A stretch of 22,210 nucleotides of DNA from an uncultured Prevotella sp. (GTDB taxonomy: Bacteria; Bacteroidota; Bacteroidia; Bacteroidales; Bacteroidaceae). The DNA lies in NCBI GenBank assembly GCA_900770845.1, contig CAAGLS010000046.1, positions 1 to 22,210 of the forward strand, read 5' to 3'. The translations under genes were made by a program, and so were the position numbers. Below are positions 14,350 through 22,093 of this stretch, piece after piece. Numbering within the stretch: position 1 is the first letter of the stretch; each line of letters opens with the position of its first letter. The notes under the pieces were generated by a model. It ran no database searches and was not told where the DNA came from. It saw only the letters and a program-made list of their open reading frames with translations.

Positions 14350-15039
14350 TTATGCTGCGCCGCACAACGACTTGAAGAAGAAGACGAGTACAACGGCCAG
14401 GAAGCACAGGATGAGCAACGTGGCGTAGATGTTGCCGATGCACTTCCAGCGGGAGAACCACACCTTGCCGCTCCATCCCATAGTCTGCATGGAGCTCCAG
14501 AATCCGTGGGTGAGGTGGAGCCAGAGGGCTGCGAGCCACACGATGTAGAGCACGACATAGACAGGCTGGGAGAAGGTGTAGGCGATGAGCGCTGCGCCAT
14601 CCGTCGGGCCCATCACGCCGGCGATGTTGGGATCGCTGCCTGTGAGCTCGGCCAGCATCATGTTGGCCCAGAAGTTGTAGAGGTGGAGGCACAGGCCCAC
14701 AACGATGATGAGACCCAGAACCAGCATGTTTTGTGAGGCCCACTCCACTTCGGGGCGGCGGCTTGTGACCTCGTAACGCTGATCACCGCGTGCACGGCGG
14801 TTCTGGGCCGTGAGGATGAAGGCGTAAACAATGTGGCATACAGCCAAGAAGGCCAGTCCGGCCGTTCCCAACAATGCATACCAGTTGTCACCAAGCAATT
14901 CGCAAATCGTGTTGTAAGCGTCGCCCGAGAATAGGGCCACAACGTTCATACATGCGTGGAACGTCAAGAATAGAATAAGGCAGATGCCGGTCACCGACAT
15001 CACCACCTTTCTACCAATTGGTGAATTGATTAACCACAT
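14350..15039 (-). CDS. frdC: Fumarate reductase/succinate dehydrogenase cytochrome b subunit
   Basis: The 229-residue membrane anchor has five hydrophobic segments. Histidines H28, H69, H119 and H175 or H178 fall in membrane segments, as expected for the two b hemes of the single-subunit (B-type) anchor also found in Wolinella. It exchanges electrons with menaquinone. It is the first gene of frdCAB, preceded by a leader of about 120 bases from the predicted transcript start, and is divergent from mnmG. Confidence 0.93.
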   Translation of the reverse strand: MWLINSPIGRKVVMSVTGICLILFLTFHACMNVVALFSGDAYNTICELLGDNWYALLGTAGLAFLAVCHIVYAFILTAQNRRARGDQRYEVTSRRPEVEWASQNMLVLGLIIVVGLCLHLYNFWANMMLAELTGSDPNIAGVMGPTDGAALIAYTFSQPVYVVLYIVWLAALWLHLTHGFWSSMQTMGWSGKVWFSRWKCIGNIYATLLILCFLAVVLVFFFKSLCGAA

Positions 15040-15167
15040 AGATGATTGAATTTAGATATTTAAATTGATGAATTGTTCCGTGTTGTCGTTATATCAATTG
15101 TCTTCCTTCTCCAGAACGCCCGTCTGACGCAGGGGTTGGTCCTCATTCCAGGCTTCCGTAGCAACTG

Positions 15168-15198
15168 CAAAATTACGACATTTAAATGATTAATCAAA
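15168..15198 (-). promoter_or_regulatory. Predicted frdCAB promoter
   Basis: On the minus strand TTTG (15195-15198) is followed after exactly 19 bases by TAATTTTG (15168-15175). This is a full match to both Bacteroidota promoter elements and the best promoter in the window. The predicted transcript start near 15161 leaves about 121 untranslated bases before frdC, long enough to carry regulation. Confidence 0.75.
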
Positions 15199-15228
15199 GT
15201 AAAACAGATAAAATTCGATTATTTTTCT

Positions 15229-15236
15229 TACTTTTG
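15229..15236 (+). promoter_or_regulatory. Predicted -7 box of mnmG
   Basis: TACTTTTG matches the TAnnTTTG consensus exactly and lies 22 bases before the mnmG ATG; the predicted start is near 15243. No TTTG is seen at the -33 position. It is back to back with the frdCAB promoter. Confidence 0.5.
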
Positions 15237-15258
15237 TCGCAAACAAGCGAAAGACAAA

Positions 15259-17130
15259 ATGAATTTCCATTACGATGTTATTGTGATTGGAGGCGGCCAC
15301 GCCGGCTGTGAAGCTGCTGCCGCCGCCGCGAGGATGGGCGCCAGGACGTGCCTCATCACCATGGACATGAACAAGATTGCGCAGATGTCGTGCAACCCTG
15401 CCGTGGGCGGTATCGCCAAGGGGCAGATTGTGCGCGAGATTGACGCTTTGGGCGGCGAGATGGCACACGTCACCGACGCCACGGCCATACAGTTCCGCAT
15501 GCTCAACCGGGGCAAGGGACCCGCCGTGTGGTCGCCGCGAGCCCAGTGCGACCGCGGAAAATATATATGGGAATGGCGCAGGGTGCTCGACAACGTGCAA
15601 AACCTGAACGTGTGGCAGGACCAGGCCGACGAGCTTCTCGTGGAGAACGGCGAGGCGGTGGGCGTAAGGACCATCTGGGGCGTGGAGTTCCGCGCCAAGT
15701 GCGTGGTGGTGACGGCCGGCACGTTTCTCAACGGACTGCTCCACATCGGCCGCCACCATTATCCCGGAGGAAGATGCGCCGAGCCCGCCGTGCCCCACTT
15801 CACGGAGAGCATCACGCGCCACGGAGTGCGCTCGGCACGGATGAAGACGGGCACCCCCGTGCGCCTCGACCGAAGAAGCATCCACTTTGAGGACACCGAG
15901 GAGCAGCCCGGCGAGGCCGACTTCCACCAGTTCTCCTTCATGGGGCCGCACAGGGTGTTGGGACAGCTGCCCTGCTGGACTTGCTACACCAACAAGGAAG
16001 CCCACGAGACGCTGCGCGCCGGACTGGCCGACTCGCCGCTCTTCAACGGGCAAATCCAGTCCATAGGGCCGCGCTACTGCCCCAGCATCGAGACCAAGCT
16101 GGTCACGTTCCCCGACAAAGACCAGCACCCGCTCTTCATCGAACCCGAGGGAGAGGACACCAACGAGATGTATCTGAACGGATTCTCCTCTTCGATGCCC
16201 ATCGACGTGCAGCTCGACGCCATCCACAAGATTCCCGCCCTGCGCGACGCCGTGGCCTACCGACCCGGCTACGCCATAGAGTATGACTACTTCGACCCGA
16301 CGCAGTTGAGCCACAGCTTGGAGTCGAAGGTGATACCCGGCTTGTTCCTTGCCGGACAGGTGAACGGCACCACGGGCTACGAGGAGGCAGGAGGCCAAGG
16401 AATCGTGGCCGGCGTCAACGCCGCGATAAAATGCGGGGGCGGCGAGCCCTTGGTGATGAAGCGCGACGAGAGCTACATCGGCGTGCTGATAGACGACCTC
16501 TGCACGTGTGGCGTGGACGAGCCTTACCGCATGTTCACCTCGCGTGCCGAATACCGCATTCTGCTGCGCCAAGACGATGCCGACGCCAGACTCACCGAGA
16601 AGAGCTATCAATTGGGACTGGCAACGCGCGAACGCTACGACTGGTGGATGGAGAAGAAAACGGCCATAGAGCGCATCGTGGACTATTGCCGTCAGATTTC
16701 GGTGAAACCATCGGAGGTAAACGGTGCCTTGGAGCGTTACGGCTCTACCCCACTCCGCACGGGATGCAAACTCTCTGAATTGGTCTGCCGCCCGCAGCTT
16801 ACGCTCCAGAAGCTGAAGCCGCTATTCCCAGACTTGGCGCAACTGATGGACGCTCCGAAGAACCGACGCGAGGAGATTGCGGAAGCAGCGGAAATACGAA
16901 TGAAATACAAAGGATACATCGACCGCGAGCGTATCGTGGCGGAGAAGATGCACCGCTTGGAGGACATCAAGATAAAGGGGCACTTCCACTACGAGCAACT
17001 CCACGAGCTTTCCACCGAATGCAGGCAGAAGCTCACACGCATCAACCCCGACACCTTGGGGCAGGCCAGCCGCATACCAGGGGTCAGTCCCAGCGACATC
17101 AACGTGTTGTTGGTGCTGATGGGCCGTTGA
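15259..17130 (+). CDS. mnmG: tRNA uridine-5-carboxymethylaminomethyl modification enzyme MnmG
   Basis: The 623-residue FAD enzyme works with MnmE to modify U34 in the wobble position of several tRNAs. The N-terminus has the FAD motif GGGHAGCEAA. It is followed by NPAVGGIAKGQIVREIDALGG, partly shown here as GGIAKGQIVREIDALGG, and later PGYAIEYDYFDP, GGQGIVAGVNAA and EYRILLRQDDADARLTE, all typical of the family. Length matches the family norm. It opens the plus-strand run and is divergent from frdCAB. No terminator is seen before apt. The gene sits next to a parS-like site, in keeping with its old name gidA and its frequent position near replication origins. Confidence 0.97.
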   Translation: MNFHYDVIVIGGGHAGCEAAAAAARMGARTCLITMDMNKIAQMSCNPAVGGIAKGQIVREIDALGGEMAHVTDATAIQFRMLNRGKGPAVWSPRAQCDRGKYIWEWRRVLDNVQNLNVWQDQADELLVENGEAVGVRTIWGVEFRAKCVVVTAGTFLNGLLHIGRHHYPGGRCAEPAVPHFTESITRHGVRSARMKTGTPVRLDRRSIHFEDTEEQPGEADFHQFSFMGPHRVLGQLPCWTCYTNKEAHETLRAGLADSPLFNGQIQSIGPRYCPSIETKLVTFPDKDQHPLFIEPEGEDTNEMYLNGFSSSMPIDVQLDAIHKIPALRDAVAYRPGYAIEYDYFDPTQLSHSLESKVIPGLFLAGQVNGTTGYEEAGGQGIVAGVNAAIKCGGGEPLVMKRDESYIGVLIDDLCTCGVDEPYRMFTSRAEYRILLRQDDADARLTEKSYQLGLATRERYDWWMEKKTAIERIVDYCRQISVKPSEVNGALERYGSTPLRTGCKLSELVCRPQLTLQKLKPLFPDLAQLMDAPKNRREEIAEAAEIRMKYKGYIDRERIVAEKMHRLEDIKIKGHFHYEQLHELSTECRQKLTRINPDTLGQASRIPGVSPSDINVLLVLMGR

Positions 17131-17185
17131 CCCAAAGGGAAAGAACCGCCTGCCAAAGTCCCGTGGAACGCCCACCGAAGAATAA

Positions 17186-17201
17186 TGTTCCACGTGAAAC
17201 G
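17186..17201. promoter_or_regulatory. parS-like site, left copy
   Basis: TGTTCCACGTGAAACG matches the ParB/Spo0J-binding consensus TGTTNCACGTGAAACA at 15 of 16 positions. It lies in the mnmG-apt gap, 57 bases before the apt start. ParB loaded here would take part in origin segregation. The call rests on the motif and on the nearby second site. Confidence 0.75.
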
Positions 17202-17258
17202 ACTTCAAGGTTAATCCGTTGAAATGACGATAATTAGCTATAAAGTATTCAATAGAAA

Positions 17259-17789
17259 ATGAACAATGAAACACTGTTGGCCAATCTGCGGGTGATACCC
17301 GACTGGCCTATCAAGGGAGTTAATTTCCGTGATGTCACAACGCTGTTCAAAAGCGGCGAGTGCATCAAGATTATCACCGATGAGATGTGCGACCTCTACA
17401 AGGACAAAGGCATCACCAAGGTGGTGGGCATAGAGAGCCGGGGGTTCGTCATGTCCTCCGCCGTGGCCCTGCGCTTGGGTGCGGGCATCGTGCTGTGCCG
17501 CAAACCCGGCAAGCTGCCTTGCGACACGGTGCAGCAGACCTACCAGAAAGAGTACGGCACAGACACCATCGAGATTCACAGGGATGCCATCAACGAGAAC
17601 GATGTCGTGCTGCTCCACGACGATCTGCTGGCTACAGGCGGAACGATGAAAGCCGCCTGCGACCTCGTGAAGAAGTTCCACCCCAAGAAAATCTACGTCA
17701 ACTTCATCATCGAACTGGCTAAGGAATTTCCCAACGCCCGCGACATATTCGACAAGGATGTAGAGATTACCTCCTTGGTAAGACTATAA
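17259..17789 (+). CDS. apt: Adenine phosphoribosyltransferase
   Basis: The 176-residue cytoplasmic enzyme converts adenine and PRPP to AMP in purine salvage. The PRPP-binding motif VVLLHDDLLATGGTMKA is at residues 116-131, IESRGF is at 59-63, and the N-terminal PDWPIKGVNFRD is typical of the family. Length is normal. A parS-like site lies on each side of it, and a strong hairpin follows at 17794-17853. No promoter could be identified; it may be read through from mnmG. Confidence 0.96.
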   Translation: MNNETLLANLRVIPDWPIKGVNFRDVTTLFKSGECIKIITDEMCDLYKDKGITKVVGIESRGFVMSSAVALRLGAGIVLCRKPGKLPCDTVQQTYQKEYGTDTIEIHRDAINENDVVLLHDDLLATGGTMKAACDLVKKFHPKKIYVNFIIELAKEFPNARDIFDKDVEITSLVRL

Positions 17790-17793
17790 TAGG

Positions 17794-17853
17794 CGGCCGC
17801 TGTCCTCTCCCACCCCTTTAGGGCTTCGCACAAGACGGAGAGGACAGCGGCCG
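17794..17853 (+). terminator. Strong 17-bp hairpin after apt
   Basis: CGGCCGCTGTCCTCTCC (17794-17810) pairs perfectly with GGAGAGGACAGCGGCCG (17837-17853) around a 26-base loop that begins 5 bases after the apt stop. The following bases are not T-rich, so it may be a Rho-linked or 3'-end-protecting structure instead of a classical terminator. Confidence 0.6.
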
Positions 17854-17860
17854 ACGCTTT

Positions 17861-17880
17861 GAAGTTTCACGTGAAACTTC
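17861..17880. promoter_or_regulatory. parS-like site, right copy (20-bp perfect palindrome)
   Basis: GAAGTTTCACGTGAAACTTC is a perfect palindrome whose core GTTTCACGTGAAAC is the fully symmetric ParB-binding sequence. It sits between the apt hairpin and uvrC, 39 bases before the uvrC ATG. Together with 17186-17201 it makes a parS pair about 675 bp apart. Confidence 0.8.
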
Positions 17881-17918
17881 AATCCGCCTAAGGGTTGAGA
17901 AACAAACATTTAGCGTTT

Positions 17919-19778
17919 ATGAATAAGGAAGAAAACGAGAAGAGGCTGGAGAGGCTGAAGAGCATCGTGCTGGCCATGCCCGAGCAGCCCGGCTCCTACC
18001 AATACTACGACCGCGACGGGACAATCATCTACGTGGGCAAGGCCAAGAACTTGAAACGGCGCGTCAGCTCCTATTTCCACAAGGAGGTGGACAGGTTCAA
18101 GACAAAAGTGCTTGTCTCCAAAATCTGGGACATTTCCTACACGGTGGTCAATACGGAGGAAGACGCGCTGCTGTTGGAGAACTCGCTCATCAAACAGTAC
18201 AACCCGCGCTACAATGTCTTGCTGAAGGACGGCAAGACCTACCCCTCCATTGTCGTGACCAACGAGACCTTTCCCCGCATCTTCAAGACGCGCAACATCA
18301 ACAAACGCTATGGCACCTACTTCGGGCCGTTTCCCCACATATCGGCCATGTACAACATTTTGGAGCTGATCAAGAAGATATACAAGCCGCGCTCGTGTAG
18401 ACAGCCCATCACAAAGGAGGGCGTGGAGCTTCACCGCTACAAACCCTGCTTGGAGTATCACATCCACAACTGCGGCGGATGCTGCATCGGCAAGCAGTCG
18501 TGGGACGACTACCAGGAGAACATCCGACAGGCCAAGGAGATTCTAAAGGGAAACACGCGCGACCTGAGCAAATGGGTATACGACAGGATGCTGAAATGTG
18601 CGGAGGAACTGAAGTTTGAGGAGGCCGAGACGCTCAAGCAGCGCTATCTCCTGCTGCAAGAGTTTGTGGCCAAGAGTGAGGTCGTGAGCCACACGATAAC
18701 CGACGTGGACGTGTTCACGATAACGGACGATGAGAACAACAAGAACGCGTTCATCAACTACATACACGTGAAGAACGGCACCGTGAACCAAAGTTTCACC
18801 TACGAATACAAGCGCAAGCTCGACGAGACAGACGAGGACCTGCTCAACCAGGCCATTCCCGAGATACGCGAGCGGTTCCAAAGCAAGGCCCGGGAGATTA
18901 TCGTTCCCTTTGAGATGAGTTGGAGGGTGAAGGACGCGGACTTCTTCGTGCCGCAGCGGGGAGACAAGAAGCATCTGTTGGAAATCTCGGAGATGAACGG
19001 CAAGCAGTACAAGTTCGACCGGCTGAAGCAATCGGAGAAGCTCAATCCGGAGCAGAAGCAGACGCGCCTGATGAAAGAGTTGCAGAAGCTCTTGGGCTTG
19101 CAGAAGCTCCCCTATCAGATAGAATGCTTCGACAACAGCAACATCTCGGGCACCGACGCCGTGGCCGGCTGCATAGTATATAAAGGTATGAAGCCCTCAA
19201 GGAAGGACTACCGCAAATACAACATCAAGACCGTTGTGGGGCCGGACGACTACGCCTCCATGCAGGAGGTCGTGCGCCGACGCTACAAGCGTATGGTGGA
19301 AGAGAAGCAGCCCCTGCCCGACCTCATCATCACGGATGGCGGAAAAGGGCAGATGGACGTGGTGCATGAGGTGACCGACGGCGAGCTTCACCTCGACATT
19401 CCCATTGCCGGACTGGCCAAGGACGACCGCCACCGCACCAACGAACTGCTCTTCGGCTTTCCGCCCCGCACGGTGGCCGTGGATGTAAAGAGCGAGCTCT
19501 TCCGCCTGCTCACTCAGATACAGGACGAGGTACACCGCTATGCCATCACCTTCCACCGAGACAAGCGCTCGAAGCACGCTCTCCACAGCGAATTGGACGA
19601 CATCAAGGGCATAGGGCCGAAGACCAAGGACGCGCTGTTGAAGCAGTTTAGGAGCGTGAGGCGCATAGCCGAGGCCAGCCAAGAGGAGTTGGCCAAAGTC
19701 GTTGGGGCAGCCAAGGCCCAAATCATTGCCCATCACTTCAAGGCGAAGCAGGAAAGCGCAGACACAATTGGCAACTAA
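17919..19778 (+). CDS. uvrC: UvrABC system protein C (excision nuclease)
   Basis: The 619-residue nuclease subunit makes both incisions in nucleotide excision repair. The N-terminal GIY-YIG domain shows GSYQYY...TIIYVGKAKNLKRRVSSYF (about residues 25-53). A cysteine set C160, C177, C185, C189 has the C-x7-C-x3-C ending that ligates an Fe-S cluster in E. coli UvrC. A UVR helical hairpin follows (about 225-260; AEELKFEEAETLKQRY). The RNase H-like domain has CFDNSNISGTDAV and ITDGGKGQMD, and a C-terminal helix-hairpin-helix pair includes IKGIGPKTKDALLKQF. The ATG at 17919 is preferred to a TTG at 17895. No terminator is visible after it. Confidence 0.96.
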   Translation: MNKEENEKRLERLKSIVLAMPEQPGSYQYYDRDGTIIYVGKAKNLKRRVSSYFHKEVDRFKTKVLVSKIWDISYTVVNTEEDALLLENSLIKQYNPRYNVLLKDGKTYPSIVVTNETFPRIFKTRNINKRYGTYFGPFPHISAMYNILELIKKIYKPRSCRQPITKEGVELHRYKPCLEYHIHNCGGCCIGKQSWDDYQENIRQAKEILKGNTRDLSKWVYDRMLKCAEELKFEEAETLKQRYLLLQEFVAKSEVVSHTITDVDVFTITDDENNKNAFINYIHVKNGTVNQSFTYEYKRKLDETDEDLLNQAIPEIRERFQSKAREIIVPFEMSWRVKDADFFVPQRGDKKHLLEISEMNGKQYKFDRLKQSEKLNPEQKQTRLMKELQKLLGLQKLPYQIECFDNSNISGTDAVAGCIVYKGMKPSRKDYRKYNIKTVVGPDDYASMQEVVRRRYKRMVEEKQPLPDLIITDGGKGQMDVVHEVTDGELHLDIPIAGLAKDDRHRTNELLFGFPPRTVAVDVKSELFRLLTQIQDEVHRYAITFHRDKRSKHALHSELDDIKGIGPKTKDALLKQFRSVRRIAEASQEELAKVVGAAKAQIIAHHFKAKQESADTIGN

Positions 19779-19923
19779 TTGTATATCAGGATATTACAGC
19801 TATAACAACCATAATCAGAAAAGCATCAGGGATTGGCCATCGGGCGAACAGCGAAGCTCATTCGAGGGCTGAACGTCCGCCCCGCCACATCGTCCGACGT
19901 TCGTCAGACGGGGGTGTCTTGTT

Positions 19924-19943
19924 CGTCGGACTATAGTCCGACG
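19924..19943. repeat. 20-bp perfect palindrome opening the second 22-bp array
   Basis: CGTCGGACTATAGTCCGACG is a perfect palindrome whose right half runs into the first 22-bp unit at 19937. It mirrors the palindrome that closes the array at 20108-20129, so the array is bounded by symmetric sites. Confidence 0.8.
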
Positions 19944-20129
19944 CACGGAACACGACGGTCCGACGCACGGAGGACGGGAATCCGACGCACGGAACACGAC
20001 GGTCCCTCGCACGGAGGACGATGGCCCGACGCACGATAGACAACTGGGGCAACTGTTCTATTGCTGTGGGACGGTTGGTCTATTGTTGTGTGACGGTTGG
20101 TCTATTGTTGTGTGACAGCTGTCACACAA
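19937..20129. repeat. Second 22-bp periodic array with palindromic cap
   Basis: Units begin every 22 bp from 19937 (19959, 19981, 20003, 20025, 20047, 20069, 20091) with no gaps. The first four or five carry CCGACGCACGGA-type sequence. The last three change to the GGTTGGTCTATTGTTGTG type, which is the type found at 2917-2982. The array closes at 20108-20129 in a perfect 22-bp palindrome with half TTGTGTGACAG, identical to the core of the cap at 2978-2999. It occupies the middle of the 495-bp uvrC-dtd gap. The bases before it (19779-19923) show only related degenerate sequence, and those after it (20130-20259) nothing recognisable. Because 22 is not a multiple of 3, the ORFs across it have no repeated protein sequence and are not credible. 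Confidence 0.8.
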
Positions 20130-20259
20130 GTTGACTTTGCGACCCTTGAGCTCATTCTCAGAATAGCTGTTGTTTGGGGATGCGATTCGCTGAACAGATT
20201 CTCCCACCCTAAAAGGCGATAATAAACCTTAAAAGCGGGAAAAATGCGGGTATTTTTGT

Positions 20260-20267
20260 TATCTTTG
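20260..20267 (+). promoter_or_regulatory. Predicted -7 box of dtd
   Basis: TATCTTTG matches the -7 consensus exactly, and the dtd ATG begins 7 bases after it, where the transcript start is expected. This supports the start at 20274 over the in-frame ATG at 20244 and points to a leaderless or nearly leaderless mRNA. No good -33 element is seen. Confidence 0.5.
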
Positions 20268-20273
20268 CAGATT

Positions 20274-20726
20274 ATGAGAATCGTATTGCAACGAGTGAGC
20301 CACGCTTCGGTGACCATCAACGGGAGCGTGAAATCAGAAATCGACAAGGGCTACCTCATCCTATTGGGCATAGAGGAAGCCGACACGACGGAAGACATCG
20401 ACTGGTTGGTGAAGAAAATCATCGGCCTGCGGGTGTTTGACGATGAGCATGGAGTGATGAACGTTGACATCAAGGCCGTGGGAGGCAGCATATTGGTGGT
20501 GTCGCAGTTCACGCTGATGGCGAGCTACAAAAAGGGCAACCGCCCGAGCTGGATCCATGCGGCCGGCCACGCCACCGCCATCCCTCTCTACGAGACTTTC
20601 TGCCGGCGATTGGGCGAAACCTTGGGAAAACCTGTGGGGACGGGCGAATTTGGCGCAGACATGAAAGTGGCATTGGTCAACGACGGCCCCGTAACCCTGT
20701 GCATGGACACGAAAAGGAAAGAATAA
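20274..20726 (+). CDS. dtd: D-aminoacyl-tRNA deacylase
   Basis: The 150-residue cytoplasmic enzyme removes D-amino acids wrongly attached to tRNA. It begins MRIVLQRVSHASVTI and has both family signature motifs: SQFTL (77-81) and the Gly-cisPro motif NDGPVT (136-141, with G138-P139). Length and end are normal. It is the first gene of a compact run with the mazG-like gene and deoC. The start at 20274 is fixed by homology and by the -7 box just upstream. Confidence 0.96.
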   Translation: MRIVLQRVSHASVTINGSVKSEIDKGYLILLGIEEADTTEDIDWLVKKIIGLRVFDDEHGVMNVDIKAVGGSILVVSQFTLMASYKKGNRPSWIHAAGHATAIPLYETFCRRLGETLGKPVGTGEFGADMKVALVNDGPVTLCMDTKRKE

Positions 20727-20800
20727 GCCCCTCACCACCCCTACATCACCTACCCGCCCCTACCCACTCTTACACCCCCTACACCCCTACACAACCCTAA
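20727..20800. other. C-rich, G-poor intergenic tract between dtd and the mazG-like gene
   Basis: About 70 bases contain repeated CCCCTAC-like blocks such as ACACCCCTACACAACCCTA and hardly any G. The opposite strand therefore carries at least eight runs of three to five G in short spacing, a pattern able to form G-quadruplexes. It lies between two genes that appear to be co-transcribed. Confidence 0.6.
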
Positions 20801-20815
20801 AAGAAACGAAAAGCA

Positions 20816-21142
20816 ATGACAATCCAAGAAGCGCAACAACAAGTGGACCAATGGGTTAAGCGATACGGAGTGAGATATTTCTCCGAGCTGACCAACATGG
20901 CATGCCTCACCGAGGAGGTGGGCGAGCTGGCACGCGTCATCGCCCGCAAATACGGCGACCAGAGCTTCAAGCCCGGCGAGAAGGCCAACCTCGGCGAGGA
21001 GATGGCCGACGTGCTGTGGGTATTGCTCTGTCTGGCCAACCAAACAGGTGTGGACCTGACCGAAGAGCTGCAAAAGAGCATGGAGAAGAAGACACGCCGC
21101 GACGCCACACGCCATCTGAACAATCCAAAACTAAAAGCATAA
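20816..21142 (+). CDS. MazG-like nucleotide pyrophosphohydrolase
   Basis: The 108-residue all-helical protein has the metal-binding pattern of the MazG/dUTPase-like superfamily: E33-E34-x-x-E37 (LTEEVGELARV) and E61-E62-x-x-D65 (NLGEEMADVLWVL). These enzymes hydrolyse NTPs or dNTPs to monophosphates and PPi. It is a single-domain short form, and the exact substrate is not known. It follows the dtd stop by 89 bases and precedes deoC by only 3, so co-translation with deoC is likely. Confidence 0.88.
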   Translation: MTIQEAQQQVDQWVKRYGVRYFSELTNMACLTEEVGELARVIARKYGDQSFKPGEKANLGEEMADVLWVLLCLANQTGVDLTEELQKSMEKKTRRDATRHLNNPKLKA

Positions 21143-21145
21143 GAT

Positions 21146-22093
21146 ATGGGAAAAATCAAAGAAATCGTCATCAACGACGCCAACGAGAAGAAGAGGCAAG
21201 CACAGCCCGAGAGCAAATATGAGCAGGCCCTGGGCCTCTACGACTGCAATGTGGACGAGGCTCGGGTGAAGGCCGAGGTGGAGCGCATCATGGCCGAGAA
21301 ACTGCCCGAGAACGACAATGTGGAGACGCGCCGTTTCCTCTTGGGGAGCGTGGAACTCACCTCCCTCCACACCACCGACACCGAGGAGGAAATCCTCGCC
21401 ATGACCGAGAAGGTGAACAAGTTCGACTCCGACTATCCCGACCTGCCCCACGTGGCCGCCATCTGTGTCTATCCCGCCTTCACCGAACTGGTGGCACAGA
21501 GCCTGGAAATCGACGGCGTGGAGATCACCAATGTATGCGGCAACTTCCCCAGCTCGCAGAGCCGCATGGAGGTGAAGATTGCCGAGACCCAGTTGGCCGT
21601 GGCCGATGGAGCCACCAACGTGGACATCGTGCTGCCCGTGGGCAAGTTTCTCAGCGGCGACTATGAGGGCGTGAGCGACGACATCAACGAGCTCAAGCAG
21701 GTGTGCGGCGAGGAAGTGCCCATGAAGGTCATCCTTGAGGTGTGCGACTTGGGCTCGCTCTCCAACGTGAAGAAAGCCGCCCTGCTGAGCATGTATGCCG
21801 GAGCCGACTACGTGAAGACCTCCACGGGCAAGGAGAAATACGGAGCCACGCCCGAAAGCGTGTATGTGATGTGCCAGGCCATCAAGGAATACTACGACAA
21901 GACGGGCATACAGATAGGACTGAAGCCCGCTGGCGGCATCAACACGGTGAAGGACGCCCTCACCTACTACACCATCCTAAAGGAGGTGTGCGGCGAGAAA
22001 TGGCTCACCAACTACTGGTTCCGCCTTGGCACCAGCCGACTCACCAACACGCTCATCAACGAGATTGTGGGCAAGGAAGTGAACTATTTTTAA
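21146..22093 (+). CDS. deoC: Deoxyribose-phosphate aldolase
   Basis: The 315-residue enzyme splits 2-deoxyribose-5-phosphate into glyceraldehyde-3-phosphate and acetaldehyde in deoxynucleoside catabolism. The Schiff-base lysine is K224 in DYVKTSTGK, the second catalytic lysine is K260 in GLKPAGGI, and D160 lies in NVDIVLPVGKFLSG. It is a longer form than E. coli DeoC (about 259 residues), with an extended N-terminus. The last codon and stop (TTT TAA) overlap the TTAA that begins a MITE copy, so the stop codon is shared with the element's target site. It is probably co-transcribed with the mazG-like gene. Confidence 0.95.
   Translation: MGKIKEIVINDANEKKRQAQPESKYEQALGLYDCNVDEARVKAEVERIMAEKLPENDNVETRRFLLGSVELTSLHTTDTEEEILAMTEKVNKFDSDYPDLPHVAAICVYPAFTELVAQSLEIDGVEITNVCGNFPSSQSRMEVKIAETQLAVADGATNVDIVLPVGKFLSGDYEGVSDDINELKQVCGEEVPMKVILEVCDLGSLSNVKKAALLSMYAGADYVKTSTGKEKYGATPESVYVMCQAIKEYYDKTGIQIGLKPAGGINTVKDALTYYTILKEVCGEKWLTNYWFRLGTSRLTNTLINEIVGKEVNYF

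Noticed and set aside
15190..16611. Minus-strand ORF of 473 aa opposite mnmG
   Set aside because: mnmG motifs are complete on the plus strand, and the minus reading would also overlap the frdCAB promoter.
19815..20052. Arg/Ser-rich ORFs over the second 22-bp array
   Set aside because: The period is not a multiple of three, so the frame shifts from unit to unit; the peptides are by-products of the repeat.
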